Shown here in pieces: positions 22,672-35,315 of a DNA stretch of 64,000 nt (the first letter of the stretch is position 1; the number at the start of each line of letters is the position of its first letter). Below the pieces are notes generated by a model. It worked only from the letters and a program-made list of their open reading frames with translations, was not told the DNA's origin and did not search any database. Position numbers and translations under genes: made by a program. The stretch spans positions 186,001 through 250,000 of the forward strand of contig CAJQUW010010284.1 of assembly GCA_907163375.1 (NCBI GenBank). The letters run 5' to 3'. The stretch is from Prostheceraeus crozeri (lineage: Eukaryota > Platyhelminthes > Polycladida > Euryleptidae).

Positions 22672-23215
22672 TTTGGTAGAGTGGCAACTCAGCACTTATT
22701 AAATCTGCACGATACCCCATAAATTCGCCATGGGAGGGAATCGTGGGATTGGGCAGGACAGCTCATGACATTGAGGTTATGCATATCGAGGCAAGCTTTG
22801 GTTCTTCGTGAGTTATGAGGGATGGGGTCATTGTCCAGCTGAAGAACTCCTGAGCCACCTGGAAGCTGTTCAGGCATCTATTGAGTCACTTTCGAATTTT
22901 TCACAGACCATTAACGAATATAGTTTCGATTTTATTAAATGAACATGAGTCGAGACCCAGTACTACCTGTGAGATATGCAAATTTCTACACTTTTGGAGA
23001 AATGTGCGCGAATTTGACTGATCATGATAGCAATACAGAATAAAGAATAGTATTCCTCAAATCCTCCATTTCATGACAACTTAGAGAGGCAATAAAGTTC
23101 GCTAAATTAGCAATTCGATGGGTTACCATTACTAAAAGCTCAGCTTTATTCTAATAAGATTACTTTCTTCAACGTGATCATATGCACCATTATTGGTATG
23201 AATAGTGATGATTGG
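22672..23215 (+). mobile_element. TAGGTAGAGTG-family transposon, partial copy c
   Basis: It begins TTTGGTAGAGTGGCAACTC and has the family's TTATTAAATC near the end. Further in, CATGACAACTT and TAAATTAGCAATTCGATG align with copies a and b. About 220 bp at 22703-22920 are not shared and look like an insertion or divergence. The right end was not found. Confidence 0.6.
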
Positions 23216-23953
23216 TAGGTGTATCTAACTACTAGCCTATATAACAGAATGATAAGGAAATAGATCGCAATTCTGCTGTGCATTATTGCCTACCCATGAC
23301 ACATAGAACGAGATGTGATTAAAAAAGAAATTCTGAGAATTGCAACCTTATAATTGTGATTGTCTCTATCAATATAGCTCAATTTGGCGCTTGACGAATT
23401 GGGAAGTAATTGTCATACCAATTATCAACTTGTGGAAAACCATGCAGAGATCTCCTTACTTGGTTAGAAAGCTATTTTGCGTGAAAGGAGCAGAATGCTA
23501 AAAGTACAAGGTCTTTGTATGCCCGGTTTAGTACTTCAATGCCACATGCCTGGATATTCCTTGTTTATGGCATAGCATGCTAGTCTATCATCCGATGCAT
23601 CCATTGTAATACTGGCAAGATGAACTAAACAACATATTTAAACAGTTTCCAATAATCCAAGCAAATTTGTCACATTTAGTCATTGAAATTAAATCTTTTG
23701 AATTTGCATTTCATGCATTTTGAATATTCTGAATTGGGAATGTTTTAATTTCAAATGTGGAAGGTTGTTGAGAAAATACAACATAATTGTAGCCAATCAT
23801 ACTTAGCAGGTTTACGCTGTGGAAAATGAATTCAAATTAAAAATTGTATTTCAAAAAGGAACAAAAACAATTCCTGTGAATTCAGAGGCAATTCTGAATT
23901 TGAATTATTTCCCAGGAATGGCCAACTGACCAAGTTTGTCAAATGAACTTCTT
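23216..23953. other. non-coding stretch
   Basis: No element or ORF recognised. Confidence 0.3.
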
Positions 23954-24894
23954 TTATCCCTTGCCCCACTGGGGGGTTTCCGAACTCGCCTCCCCTTGCT
24001 GATCTCCCAAACTATTGCATCAATTTTGCCAAACCACACATCATTCAAATAGGCATTGAAAGGGGATTCAGAAAAACAACATCAGTTTTATTTCTAAGGT
24101 CATCCCTGGGCTGAGGTGAAGGTCAAAGGTCAAAAACCCCTCCATTTTCAACAAATTTCCTTTAGATCACTATTTGAAATGGAAAATGACAACAAAAACT
24201 AATAAACCATACATTCATCGAAAGATCTGGTCAAGGTGGTTGATAAAAACGTTGAATCACTCTGAGATTGCATCATTGTCATTAGATGAGGTCAAAGGTC
24301 AGATAAATAATTCAAACTTTTAGTTCAACTCAAATATCACTGAAATCGCACATTTTTGTATTCAGTTTCTGCAGGTGAAGAAACAATCCAATTCGGTGAC
24401 TTTTATCGAGACACTGAGGCTGAAAGCAATATGATCCTGAAAAAATCAATAATTGCTGATCAGATGCAGAACTAAAAAGTACGGAAATAATAAAAACTCA
24501 TATTTGAAATTTGAATTTCAAACATGCATAATAAGCAGATAATTTCAAATTCAGAAGAGATTTTGCGTTTTTTTAAATATCTCCATATTAATAGGTAGAA
24601 TCCTTTATATAATGTCAACTTATTTCATCAAGAATTGATGCCCCAACATACATTAGAGGTGAATATATACCGAAGTTAGCCAAAATATTCCAAGCATTCA
24701 AATTTAAAAATAGCTCTCACGCCAAAAATATTGTGCCAAATGCATTATCCTTCAATCAAAAGTTGCATGATACGTAGAAAGTAAGCTGCTAGAAATCTGG
24801 TGACCATTGCTTGTTTGGCTTGAAGGATATTCAAAAAATCTCCAGGTGGGGGGGGGAAGGGCGAAAAACGTCCACCCGAGTGGGGCAAGGTTAA
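23954..24894. mobile_element. non-autonomous DNA transposon, piggyBac-like TTAA ends
   Basis: The right end reads AGTGGGGCAAGG followed by TTAA (24891-24894). The left end reads CCCTTGCCCCACT preceded by TTAT. The 12-bp inverted ends begin CCTTGCCCC and adjoin TTAA on one side and a one-base variant on the other, which fits piggyBac-type insertion. A run of G's lies just inside the right end. Inside, GGTCAAAGGTCA-like direct motifs recur (about 24120-24135 and 24292-24304). There is no transposase. Confidence 0.6.
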
Positions 24895-26190
24895 TGCAGG
24901 AATCATTATTTTCTTTTCAGTGCTGTTGCTCTTCACAATCATCGCATGTATTTACCATCTCTAATTTTTGAACAAGTTTCCTTCCATGCGTTATTGTGGA
25001 GAGCCTGAAGGCTGCATATCTCTTCGGACAGAAGCCTCTGTTGTGGTCACTAATTTGACATCAATTTGCTCTCTTTCATGTCTAATCAATAGACGAAGAG
25101 AATCGCCCATGCAATTTACCTCACACAGATAGAATTTGTCTGTATTTCCGACAAACTGTTGTCCTTCCGATTAACGATGACATGAATGTGACTGAGTTTC
25201 CTTTACTTGGGACAGATTTGGTTGGGATCATTTTTGAAGTGATTGGGACGATGTCTACTGTTGTTCTATGTCGAAAATATGCATTCAGTTATCAAGCGTG
25301 GAATTCCTTAGTACCCACCAAGCAATCATGATTACGAAATCTGATTCTGTTTTGTCAACCGAAAATGTGTGGGAAAATTATTCTCCAGGATCGTTCATTA
25401 CATGGCGGGATTTTATGACCCTGATGACAGAGAAAACCAGTGATACTTGTACCTCTGTTGATCAACTTCTGATTGATCGAAGCAAAGCAATCAGAATGAT
25501 TAACACGGCGGTTCTCAACCTGCTTCTGAGGATTCTTTTGTCGCTTCCTATCCAAATCCATCATTGGGAAAGCTTTGATTCTGAGAGTCCTTTTATCAGG
25601 AAAAATTGATTATAATTAAAATTGATCTTATAAATAAATTAACTGTGACTGATTTTTTTTGAAATCAACAATTGCGGAACAATCAAATATTTAACATCAA
25701 TCAATCTACATGTATTGACTAGAAGAATCTCAGTAGAGATTGGACACCTCGCAGATGGCCTTGATATCTATTATATTTCATGTAATAATTGTGGAATAAT
25801 GAAATAACTCCTAGATATTAGAAGCGTGTGTGCGCGTGTCGCGTCCTACTGTCATAGATAGGCTTCCGTGTGAGCAGTGGGATTATTGAGAAACAAAACA
25901 AGGTCCAGATCACAGAGATAGATTCATTTGTATGTGGGTTAGTTTCTAGAGTGGACAAAGTCCTATCCCAACCATTGTATGTGTAGTGACTATTGTGAAA
26001 TATGCAGTTAGGAAACTATGACATTACAACAGCTATATCTGTGAATTGAAATCTATGACATATGAGAATTTATCAGACTGTGCAGTGTGCATAGCTATCT
26101 CAAGAATCCTGGAGATATGATGGCAATAGATATCTTGCAAGAACATTTTAAATCTGTATCGCAGCCATGATGTTTTGAACGGTATCATCT
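24895..26190. other. stretch with one unassigned ORF
   Basis: The longest ORF (+ 25268-25609, 113 aa) has no known motif and no neighbouring splice context. The rest is AT-rich intron. Confidence 0.3.
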
Positions 26191-26198
26191 GTAGCTAC

Positions 26199-26702
26199 CA
26201 CAGAATTAGATTGTTTAAGCGCATCACTTTGATAAAAGTGCAAACTGATTCAAAACGATGGCACATGCTTGAGCTTACTAAGTTGGCAAAAAGAAATTTT
26301 CTATGCCTTACACAGATAGGAAAAATACCTGTGCGTCGCTTCCTTCAAAATGGTTCGATCACTAGGATTCCTTCAGATTCGAAGAATTCAGATCATTGCG
26401 CAAAGGCTTTCTCGTTAATGTTTGGCCCTTCCGGTCATTATTAAAAAAGTTAGGGCGCACGAAAAAACGTTCACAAACTTCTCTGTAGAACTTGACATCG
26501 ACTGTGTCTCTTTGCTGTGCGACCCGGTTGATAACAGTCGTTAAAACTTTGCACAATTTGGCGTGTTTAATGTTGAACTGGCTGCTCATTGTTCGATTGC
26601 TATGGTATTATGTCAGCAGATTGTGCCATTTCATCAGCGTTGCATGCTCCAATGCTTCCTTTCTAGTCAAACAGAAGAAGAGACGACCTGTCCAATTCTG
26701 TG
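26199..26702 (+). mobile_element. hAT-like non-autonomous element, copy Y
   Basis: Ends CACAGAATTAG and its inverted copy CAATTCTGTG bound 504 bp, flanked by GTAGCTAC (26191-26198) and GTAACTGC (26703-26710), a 6/8 match as for an old 8-bp duplication. Copies X (58121-58641, same orientation) and Z (34539-35059, opposite) are clear relatives across their whole length. On the minus strand a partial reading frame is shared with Z (SSQFNIKHAK, QQRDT.DVKFYREVCERFF, LRNDLNSSNLK). I do not recognise the protein. Confidence 0.75.
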
Positions 26703-26804
26703 GTAACTGCAATCTTGTGTGAAACGACAAATAGAACTTGTCATCAATATCTAATTGCTTTACAACACAAGAATTTATGAATGACTAGTCATGTCAGTAG
26801 GCCC

Positions 26805-27110
26805 ATGCCATAGAGATAGAGAGATAGATTGTTTATCTGAAGTTCACTAGAATGGAAATTGACTCAAGGTCGCGGCACAGCCGGGGGAACTAAGTTGGGG
26901 CATGAAAAACCAATGAAAGGCTTAGAATTGCACATGTGACTGATTCTAACCCAATGATACAGTCATTGACAAGTGTATCCAGGTGAAAATGCGTGCGATT
27001 TATGTGCCACTATTGTGCATTGCATGAAGTTGTTCTTCCATTCTACTGGTCTTATTGTTATCAATTTCTATGGCCCATGCAATGGTAGCAATCGATAGAG
27101 ATTGACATAG
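26805..27110. repeat. arm of the ATAGATTGTTTATC fold-back family
   Basis: It starts near ATAGAGATAGATTGTTTATC and follows the left arm of the element at 57914-58984 (AGAATTGCACATGTGACTGA, GAAAATGCGTGCGAT), continuing into the loop-side sequence TTGTTATCAATTTCTATGG. At the place where the 58-kb copy carries a 521-bp insertion this copy is uninterrupted (about 27022-27045), so it acts as an empty site. Its right arm is missing or unrecognisable. Confidence 0.7.
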
Positions 27111-27649
27111 ATATTCATCTTTCTTTAACTTATGTGATTGGCCAAGAACAGGCATTGCAGAAATAACTTGTAACCCTGTCAAGATTGCAGGGAGGCCTGT
27201 TCAATGAGAAGTACGTATCTTGCTGTAGTGACCATATTCTGCTGACAAACTCGGCAAATGGAAATATTATTTACTCTTTTCGACTCTTCACGATCTAAAC
27301 TCATTGACTATGTGCGTTTAAGGGGGTGTCAATCTTTTGGAGAATTCACGTTTGAATTTGCATTACGTTCAATGGAAAATTGATCTTGTTGCCCCTCTGG
27401 AGACGTTTTGACTGTTACCATCATTACTGAGGAAAGTCATCTTAGATCTCAACACACAACGCAATTCAAGGTCCAGCTACTAGAATTCGCTGTGCTAGCT
27501 TCTTCATGATAAAATACAGTGCTGCGTTTCGGATGAGTAAACATTTTTCCACTGAGTATCTGAATGATATAGACCTGATTTTTGCATGATTGCAAGCAGA
27601 TACATCAAACAATAAGAACTTGAGTCAATCATCGAGTCAATCAATTGAC

Positions 27650-27742
27650 ATTGGAATCACTGAGCAATCAATTAATTGATATTGGAATCACTGAGCAATC
27701 AATTAATTGATATTGGAATTGCTTAGCAATCAATTAATTGTC
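27650..27742 (+). repeat. 31-bp tandem repeat, three units
   Basis: Units at 27650-27680, 27681-27711 and 27712-27742 begin ATTGGAATCACTGAGCAATC. The first two are identical and the third has a few changes. Each unit contains the palindrome CAATTAATTG. Confidence 0.9.
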
Positions 27743-29983
27743 ATTCAACTAATTTTTGATAAATCCTGCATTTTATTAAAAAAGGAATAAGTTAGTTAAT
27801 TTCTCACATTACTGTTTTCCATCAAAAGAGAAATCTCAATAACGGCACATTGAATCGTAGGTGTGCACAGAACCACCTATTGATTCATAAAAACGGATCA
27901 CCTTTCATATGAATTGCAATTCATACTACTTACTGTGACTTGTTGAATATTGCACATATTACTCTACAATTTGGAGTATTATATAAAAGTTTTCTTCTTT
28001 CTACAATCATATTAAGTTTGAGATAAGAAAAGCTTCATCCGTGATCAGTAATACTGATGAGTTAAACTTTCCTTTGAAAATCCCTGGATAGGTATTTGTT
28101 TAAAATAATATAATTCGGCTTCTCTCAGGTCTTCATTGAACTTGATAATTGGCTATCATACAATAGATCCTGCAAATCCGTCAACTTGAAGCATCACTGT
28201 TTCTCTTATATTCCTTTCCTTTTCATATTTTTTTTGTCACCAATTAGAAGGGTTCTATATCTCATGTGACTGATAATTTCAAATTTTTCCTATAATTTCA
28301 TAGTTTATGTTCCATTGATGAATCGTTGCTCAAGGATTTCAAGCTGAAAAAGTGGTCTTAAGGTTTTCTAAAGCATGGGTAAAAAGAACTTTCGGTAATC
28401 TAAGTTGCTGGAATTTGCGCATAATTGCTTAGTCTCTATCATGACAAATTATCTTCCATACAAACTTGAAATCGCTCTCTTTGTGGAGAAAATTCTTTAC
28501 ATCTGACAATCACCTGATTAACAGAAGAAATAATGAAGCCATTTTGTCTTCTAATTGTCATTTCGTGATGACGCAATCAGCTTCGATGGAAAAGAAAGAT
28601 CATCATTAATTTTGACTTAGATGAATTCTGTATTACAAAATAGTTATTTACTCAACTAATGTAAAGTGTCCATCTTTATTGCACTTTTCCTGATGAACAT
28701 TTCTATGCACGAGTCCGAAGGGCGAGGGCATAGTTTGTTGATCGAGAACAATGCAAGTTAGATGGCTACTAAACAGCCTATATTTGAACGAGTTGCGTAA
28801 GTGACTTATTTCTATGCATGAGTTGAAAAGTTGACATTACCATAGCCCTCAGAGCGCATCAACATTACTTTTCAGTCCCTGTTCAACTTTACAGTCCCTG
28901 GTCAACTCTGTGCGGTCAACACTTTGCAGTTCGTGAACTTTTATTTCGCAAATTATATTTACGTCATGACTTTATTTTCTACATGCAAATTTTATGATTG
29001 TAATAACGTTGAATATCCTTGACAGGTGCCTAAATCTGGCATTTGAACATAGGAGCGTTACAATGTTCTCATTAAATCATATAGACCTGTTGCAGAACCA
29101 AAAATATCAAATTGGTAAACGATATATTATTAACATAATTGTTAACATTACCGGCATTTTGGTTTTCTGTCAGATAGCTGACAATATTCGCTGAATTGAC
29201 TCCTACATCTCCTTGTCTTTTACTACTGTTATTTTCTTTATCATCGTTTCTGCGGTTCTTTTCATTTTTAAGTCGCCACTTGGTTGATTTATGGAATGTA
29301 GCAAATAATGGACACTAAGGCATAATTCTGATCAAATTTATACTCAAATAGCACTCCTTTGCCATGTTTAGTAGCCTATGTCTATTCCTAGTCCATGGAT
29401 AGAAATATCATGCCTTTCTTAGTATGGCCATAGACTTCTTAATGGCATGGTGTGGCCGATCATGGGCAGACAAATACGACGCTAAGATATGTAACATATT
29501 CCAGATGGAGATGGATGCATAGAAATGAATTACCTTCACTCGACTAAAAATGCTTTTACAGAACTGTGAGAGATATCGATGTCTCCATCACCGCGCTCTT
29601 TCGATAACGATACCGCACCTCGCACTGAAAAGTTGACATTTTAATCTTCGTGGAAATAATTATCATATTTCACAGAATCCGCATAATCTATGACCATCAG
29701 AATCTTATAGCTGTCAAAAATCTACCTCAATTTGTTATAGAGCTGTAAATATCAAAGGTATTTCTTGAGATTTCCAAGTAGAATTTTCTGTTTTAGAGCA
29801 TGATATCAAATAATTTCCCTCTCCATATCCCAGAGAATTATACAGCCATCCTCTATATACTACATAGTCTCAAATTAGCAAAACTCGAAAATTTCCGAAA
29901 TTCCTTGATTGCTGGAGCGAGAGACTTAGATATGACTATCAGAAAGTATATATAACATTATCTCAGCGTTAATCTATTGTGGT
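27743..29983. other. non-coding stretch
   Basis: No gene recognised. GAAAAGTTGACATT appears at about 28833 and again near 29626, and CTATGCACGAG...GCATAG at about 28705-28732 may be a small hairpin. These are probably decayed repeats. Confidence 0.35.
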
Positions 29984-30235
29984 CTCCGTGGCACAGTGGT
30001 TAAGTGCTTGGCCTGGCGATCTTTCGGTGCAGAGGTCGAGCCCCAAAAGTGCCATTGGATGTCGTCAGGAAGGGCACCCGGTCACAACGCTCCAGATTAA
30101 AGTCTGTCTATGTCATCACCGACGAAGTCCCAGTATGAGAGAGTAGTGACGTTTAACCATCAGTTTTCAATCAACTCCCATTTTGCGAGCTTGACCCTTT
30201 CTGATCAGACTGAAACCATCAAAGATTGAAAATTA
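29984..30235 (+). repeat. tRNA-derived SINE
   Basis: The head has a box A-like TGGCACAGTGGTTAAGTG and a box B-like GAGGTCGAGCCCC spaced as in a tRNA promoter, followed by a body (ACAACGCTCC, GACGAAGTCCCAG) shared with the minus-strand SINE at 2918-3232. It cannot be a working tRNA gene because the 3' half does not fold back onto the head as an acceptor stem. A poly-A tail is not obvious. Confidence 0.75.
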
Positions 30236-30940
30236 GTACAGAACTTTGAAGCATGAGGTTGTCCCAGTCATTGTAAAAATAGAAAATATCTCCGTTGCTT
30301 TGATGGATATCTTTGTTTTGTCATTGGCAGTACGAACGCACTCCTCGTGAGGAGAGGCCGCGAAAGCGCTCTGGAGTCAATACATTTCCATGAAGATGAC
30401 AAAGATATTTTCTTTTTTCAAATGATAGAAGAAGGATCTTTTTTCAATTCTTGCATTAAATAAACAGTTTATAGTATGCGTCTAATTGTGTTTCCTAGCA
30501 CTTTGCCAAATTACTTTTTTAAGTAAGTAAAAAACTTCAATGTCAATTCGCAAGCTGTGAAGAGCATTCACCTCATCTTTGTGATGCAATTACATGATAG
30601 TCGCCGCGCCTGATGAGCGGTTGAAAGCTTTCATCCCAGAAGTTTTCCACCTAAGAATCCAAGCTACTTCAAAGAATGAACAAATCTTCCATACATTGGC
30701 TGTTCTAATTTGATAAGACTATAAATAGTTATCAGACGACGATAAAAATTGCTGTAGTATGTGTATTTGACATTTGCTCAAATGATGCACAACGATTGAA
30801 GCGGTGTCGCTTTATATTCCATGGATGGACAGACATTCAGAATCTCATGCGACCACGCCCATTACACAAGCCAAACCGAAAGAATTTGAAGATGTAATAT
30901 ACTCATAAATAAAAGAATGGTCTTCTTCCAAAACGGGATT
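30236..30940. other. non-coding stretch
   Basis: It includes GAGGAGAGGCCGCGAAAGCGCT at about 30350-30372, which matches one arm of the next fold-back. Otherwise nothing was recognised. Confidence 0.35.
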
Positions 30941-31180
30941 GATGAAACTTGAACAATTTCGTGGCCTCTCTTCAAACACAACGGTCAAAGTAACGAAGTT
31001 AGCGAGAACATAATGACAAATATTCACAGACGGTTAGGTGAATATTGTTCACTTACTCCATGTATTTTTTCACATTTATTATTATGTTCTAGCTGACTTC
31101 GTTACTTCGGCCGTTATGCGCTTGAGGAGAGGCCACGAAAGCGCTCGCGCAATTGTTCACGTTGCATTTATTTCTTCATT
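30941..31180. repeat. fold-back element
   Basis: The arms at about 30949-31017 and 31076-31158 are inverted copies. Both contain CGTGGCCTCTC (or complement), AGTAACGAAGT and AGAACATAAT. The loop is about 58 bp. A third piece of the arm occurs at 30350-30372. Confidence 0.65.
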
Positions 31181-31249
31181 TTATTTAATAAATGTTTTTG
31201 GAAACTTTGTTTCTTCTCAAATGCAGTGGCGACCGCAACATAACATTAA

Positions 31250-31616
31250 CATGGATTTTTGAGGGCAACAATGTAGGACATTTGAGGGTGCGTAAGCGCC
31301 TGAAAGTGTCCTACATTGCTGCCCAAAAAAATCTATGTTGATACAATTGTGCGTAATTGAAATGAAATGGGCAACAATGTAGGAAAAAAGCGGACAGCAA
31401 TGCTATGAATACACATGTCGCATAGAAATTAACAACACCATAGAAAGTGTACTATTATCTACTTCTATGACATGTAGATATACGCTGATTGAAAATTTCA
31501 AAAATGTCTTTCACATGCATAGATAGAGATATTACTGTATCATTACGGGATACATTGTTGCCTTCCTTTTTTCCACATTGTACCATAGCTCAATTACGCA
31601 CAATAGTTTGACATAG
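31250..31616. repeat. two adjoining fold-backs
   Basis: The first hairpin, 31250-31337: the left arm CATGGATTTTTGAGGGCA pairs with TGCCCAAAAAAATCTATG, and inside is GTAGGACATT/AGTGTCCTAC with the tip GGGTGCGTAAGCGCC. The second, 31332-31616, shares the boundary ATCTATG and has the arms ATTGTGCGTAATTGA and TCAATTACGCACAAT, plus GCAACAATGTA/TACATTGTTGC. A partial inverted relative of the first hairpin lies at 55690-55795. Confidence 0.7.
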
Positions 31617-31666
31617 ATGAAAGAGAGAGAAAAAATTCAAAATGCAAAATTCAAAAGTCATAGGTG

Positions 31667-32254
31667 TCACGTGGAGTGCGCACCCTCCTGGTCATCAACT
31701 CTCACGTGGAGTGCGCACCCTCCTGGTCATCAACTCTCACGTGGAGTGCGCACCCTCCTGGTCATCAACTCTCACGTGGAGTGCGCACCCTCACGGTCAT
31801 CAACGCCCACGTGGAGTGCGCACCCTCCTGGTCATCAACGCCCACGTGGAGTGCGCACCCTCCTGGTCATCAACTCTCACGTGGAGTGTGCACCCTCACG
31901 GTCATCAACTCTCACGTGGAGTGCGCACCCTCCTGGTCATCAACTCTCACGTGGAGTGCGCACCCTCCTGGTCATCAACTAACTCTCACGTGGAGTGCGC
32001 ACCCTCCTGGTCATCAACTCTCACGTGGAGTGTGCACCCTCCTGGTCATCAACTCTCACGTGGAGTACGCACCCTCCTGGTCATCAACTCTCACGTGGAG
32101 TGCGCACCCTCCTGGTCATCAACTCTCACGTGGAGTGCGCACCCTCCTGGTCATCAACTCTCACGTGGAGTGCGCACCCTCCTGGTCATCAACTCTCACG
32201 TGGAGTGCGCACCCTCCTGGTCATCAACTCTCACGTGGAGTGCGCACCCTCCTG
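31667..32254 (+). repeat. 35-bp minisatellite, 17 units
   Basis: The unit is TCACGTGGAGTGCGCACCCT followed by CCTGGTCATCAACTC. Seventeen starts are seen from 31667 to 32231, with few differences between units. Variants carry CACGG instead of CCTGG or CAACGCCCAC instead of CAACTCTCAC, and a 4-bp AACT insertion breaks the register near 31980. Because 35 is not a multiple of 3 and the unit has no stop in any frame, all three forward frames stay open, producing long overlapping ORFs that are not genes. Each unit carries the palindromes CACGTG and GTGCGCAC. Confidence 0.95.
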
Positions 32255-33345
32255 TGTGAGCATGTTTGCAGTTCAAACGATAATTTCAGTTATTCATTCA
32301 AATTTAGATTTTACGATAGTACCAATTTGTGCTGTTTACCACCAAACTTCACATGTCATCAACCCTACTGACATCAGATATAAGATGTGCTTCATTTTTT
32401 TTATATCATCATCCTAATTCACTAACGCTTCGAATAGTTGACAAAAGCGTAAGATTTATGTGACATTTATTCCAATGTCTTTGCCGTATGCAGAGGCAAA
32501 CTCTGAGAGGAAACATGTTTGTGGCATAAAAAGTTGTGTTGCTAGGATCATTATTCATCCTGTCTGCATTCGAATCACCGACAATGTTCACATAGGTCAG
32601 TAGAAATATATAGAACAGGGCTCTTCATTACCCGAGAGAAAATACAACAGAAGTTTCACGGTAACATTACGAAGGAATCTCGACACATCCTTTTCTCCGA
32701 CTAATATGAGGTAGAATTTCATGTAATAAACAAGAATGAAGTCAGATTCAGGAGCAAGACATTCATGAATAGTCAAAAGTCAAAAATGTATATTTTCTGA
32801 TACAGAGAACACGTTGACAATATTCGGCAAACAAGCATTCAAGGTTAAATTGTCACAATTCGCCAAAATGAGAGGAAAAAGAAATATTGACGCTGGAAGG
32901 AGAGGACCTTTCACTTTATCATTCATCATGTAATATTCGATGACATATTAATTGAATAACACAAACGACAGGTAGGAATCAGCTATGGAATATCAGGGAT
33001 AATCTTATATTTATTTCCTTTGTATCAAAATATTTTCTTAATTAACCTAACATTTAGATATTATTATTTACTAAACGAGAGGTCAGGAAGCACAGACATT
33101 TTATGTGCATATACCATTGCATAGCAAGTAAAATAAACGTGAAAAGGAATTCAAGTTCATCTCACCTCTAATTCAGAAGAATTCACGAATTGACTTTCAG
33201 CTGTTATTACAAAGTGCGCTCTGGACCTCTCGCTGTGTTTTGCGTTAAGATATTGTGGACTGACAATCTGAATGATTTCTCGCTGATATATAGATGCATG
33301 AATTGCGTGAATGTTAATCACTTTATTGTCGTTTCGATTATTTTA
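32255..33345. other. non-coding stretch
   Basis: AT-rich, no element ends or coding motifs recognised. Confidence 0.3.
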
Positions 33346-33610
33346 TCGTTCTGATGTCTTTCGCAGCTCTAATGTATCTAGCTAATTTCAATAGATCACT
33401 TGATTTCAACTTCTGCATCATGTCATAGAAATCCTGCTTACGAACATCAATAAAGGATCGTATGAAACATCTTCTGATGTAATGATAATCGGGGCTTTCA
33501 AAAATGAAATAGGCTAGTGTTTCTACTTTTTGATAATTACATAAATTACAGATTCGATCTTCGTAGGCAAAGTCTCTTTCTACAACTTATTGTTCTAACC
33601 ATCAGGTTAT
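33346..33610 (-). mobile_element. LINE C-terminal zinc-knuckle remnant
   Basis: On the minus strand the frame reads ERDFAYEDRICNLCNYQKVE, then TLAYFIFESPDYHYIRR and LLKLARYIRAAKDIR before a stop near 33346. This matches the C-terminal block common in animal LINE polyproteins (R.C..C....VEDE.HFLFECP.Y...R, then L..A.YI..A). Slightly upstream, ILRCVNHNLM may be the preceding LRLG-like block in another frame. The RT core is not present, so this is a short 5'-truncated fossil. Confidence 0.6.
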
Positions 33611-34530
33611 GATTGACGCATCTCAATATTAGTATGGTTATCGCGTCTTTCTGTTTAAGCCTGTGGTTCAAATCGGACTTATTTCTCTTCCTTTTGTGAC
33701 GCACGGATTAAACCTTTGTCCTCAATGTACAAATCGCGTGTTATGCCATAATGACACCTTCTACAAGTCAAGTGGCAATTCCAATCATTTCCAACCTGTC
33801 AACGGTGATTACCACAGCAATAACAACGAACTCATTGAAATAACAACGATATACGAACGCACGGAGTCGAACCTGATCTTCAACGCGAATCATATGATTT
33901 CAAGTTGTGTAGTTGTGAAAACCGTGAAATATTGTATGAAATATTCATTAATTTCTTCAACGCTTTCATGCAGTGCTTCAATGACGCTGAGATTCGTACA
34001 TGACAATTCGCAATAATCGCTCTGCTGTTGTTCAGTTCTTGTGTTTACAAGATAAGCTGTCTTTTTGCCTCATATCGCAGATACAGCGTGCACCATCCTT
34101 TCTAGCGTCAAAAAACATTCAACTAAATAGAGATCGGTCGCATTTCAACACCTGACGTTTCTCGGTTCATCACATGTCAATCTACAATGAAGTATTATAC
34201 GGATATCGAAAGTGCACGAATAACAGCAATGAAGAGGTCGCAGCCATCAATCAACAGTATTTTGTGATCCTCACCTGACATTATTATGATATCGAAATTG
34301 GAGGCACTGATATTTTTCTTGCTTGTACTTGAATACTTTTTCTTTGACGATCGTCGGGAGTGTTTTTTTCGTTTTTCAAAGATTGTCATTATTTTTAGTA
34401 GGATCTAATTTTGACGGATCATTTAGTGATGCGACTTCGAATTACGAACACGTGACAGTTGTTCGACAGTGAGGATGACATGTGGCGCAGCGGGGATTCA
34501 TGGCACACAAAAACATTGAAAATCGACAAA
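33611..34530. other. stretch with one unassigned ORF
   Basis: An ORF at + 33663-34016 (117 aa) shows no known motif. It may be out-of-frame sequence of the adjacent LINE. Confidence 0.3.
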
Positions 34531-34538
34531 TATGTGCC

Positions 34539-35059
34539 CACAGAATTATGCAGGTCATCTCTTCTTCCGTTTCACTAAAAAGAAAGCATTGGAACATGCA
34601 ACGCTGATGGAATGGCGCAATCTCCTGACTAAATACCATAGCAATCGAACAATGAGCAGCCAGTTCAACATTAAACATGCGAAATGGTGCGAAGCTTCAG
34701 TGACTGTTATCAACCAGATCACACAGCAAAGAGACACAGACGATGTCAAGTTCTACAGAGAAGTTTGTGAACGTTTTTTCATGCGCCTGCTAACTTTTTT
34801 TAAAATGATCGGAGGCCCAACATTATCGAGAAAACTTTTGCGCAATGATCTGAATTCTTCGAATCTGAAGAAATCGTGGCGATCGGAGCATTTTGAAGGA
34901 ATTCACAGCAATCCGCAAGCGACGCACGACTATTTTTTCTATCTCTGTAAGGTACTAAAAATTTCATTTTGCCCACTTATTAAGTTCCTGCATGTGCCAT
35001 CTGTTTGAATCAGTCTGCACTTCTAGCAAAGTGATACGATTAAACAATCTAATTCTGTG
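34539..35059 (-). mobile_element. hAT-like non-autonomous element, copy Z
   Basis: CACAGAATTA...CTAATTCTGTG ends bound 521 bp, inverted relative to copies Y and X. This copy keeps the longest shared frame (+ strand from 34532, 158 codons), including SSQFNIKHAKWCE, TQQRDTDDVKFYREVCERFF, GGPTLSRKLLRNDLNSSNLK and WRSEHFEGIHSNPQATHDY. I do not recognise it as transposase. It may be a captured exon or an internal deletion product. The flanking duplication is unclear. Confidence 0.7.
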
Positions 35060-35315
35060 GTGTGCCCACAAGCTTCAATTCAATTATTTTAGGTCTAAAC
35101 ATGCAAGAATTGAATACAGCACACGAATACTGCATCGTTCGGATGATCACACTGATAGAAATCCTACCAATCGTTTTGTCTAACTAAAATGGATAACAGC
35201 GGTGTGATGATGGTCATCTCAGCAGCTCATTTAGTTATCAATGTTCGTCAATGTTGCAACATGTGGATATTAGGAAGAGCCAAATCACTGAAACATGTGA
35301 CAGCCGTAGATTCTT

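Noticed and set aside
25268-25609. 113-codon + ORF as a possible host exon.
   Set aside because: No known motif and no relation to channel sequence; flanks are not splice-like in a fitting phase.
29984-30060. Possible tRNA gene.
   Set aside because: Promoter boxes are present but the cloverleaf does not close, and the downstream sequence is shared with another dispersed copy, so it is a SINE head.
31617-32417. Four overlapping + strand ORFs of 121-235 codons.
   Set aside because: All are products of the 35-bp tandem repeat, which is open in every forward frame. The same peptides recur in shifted order.
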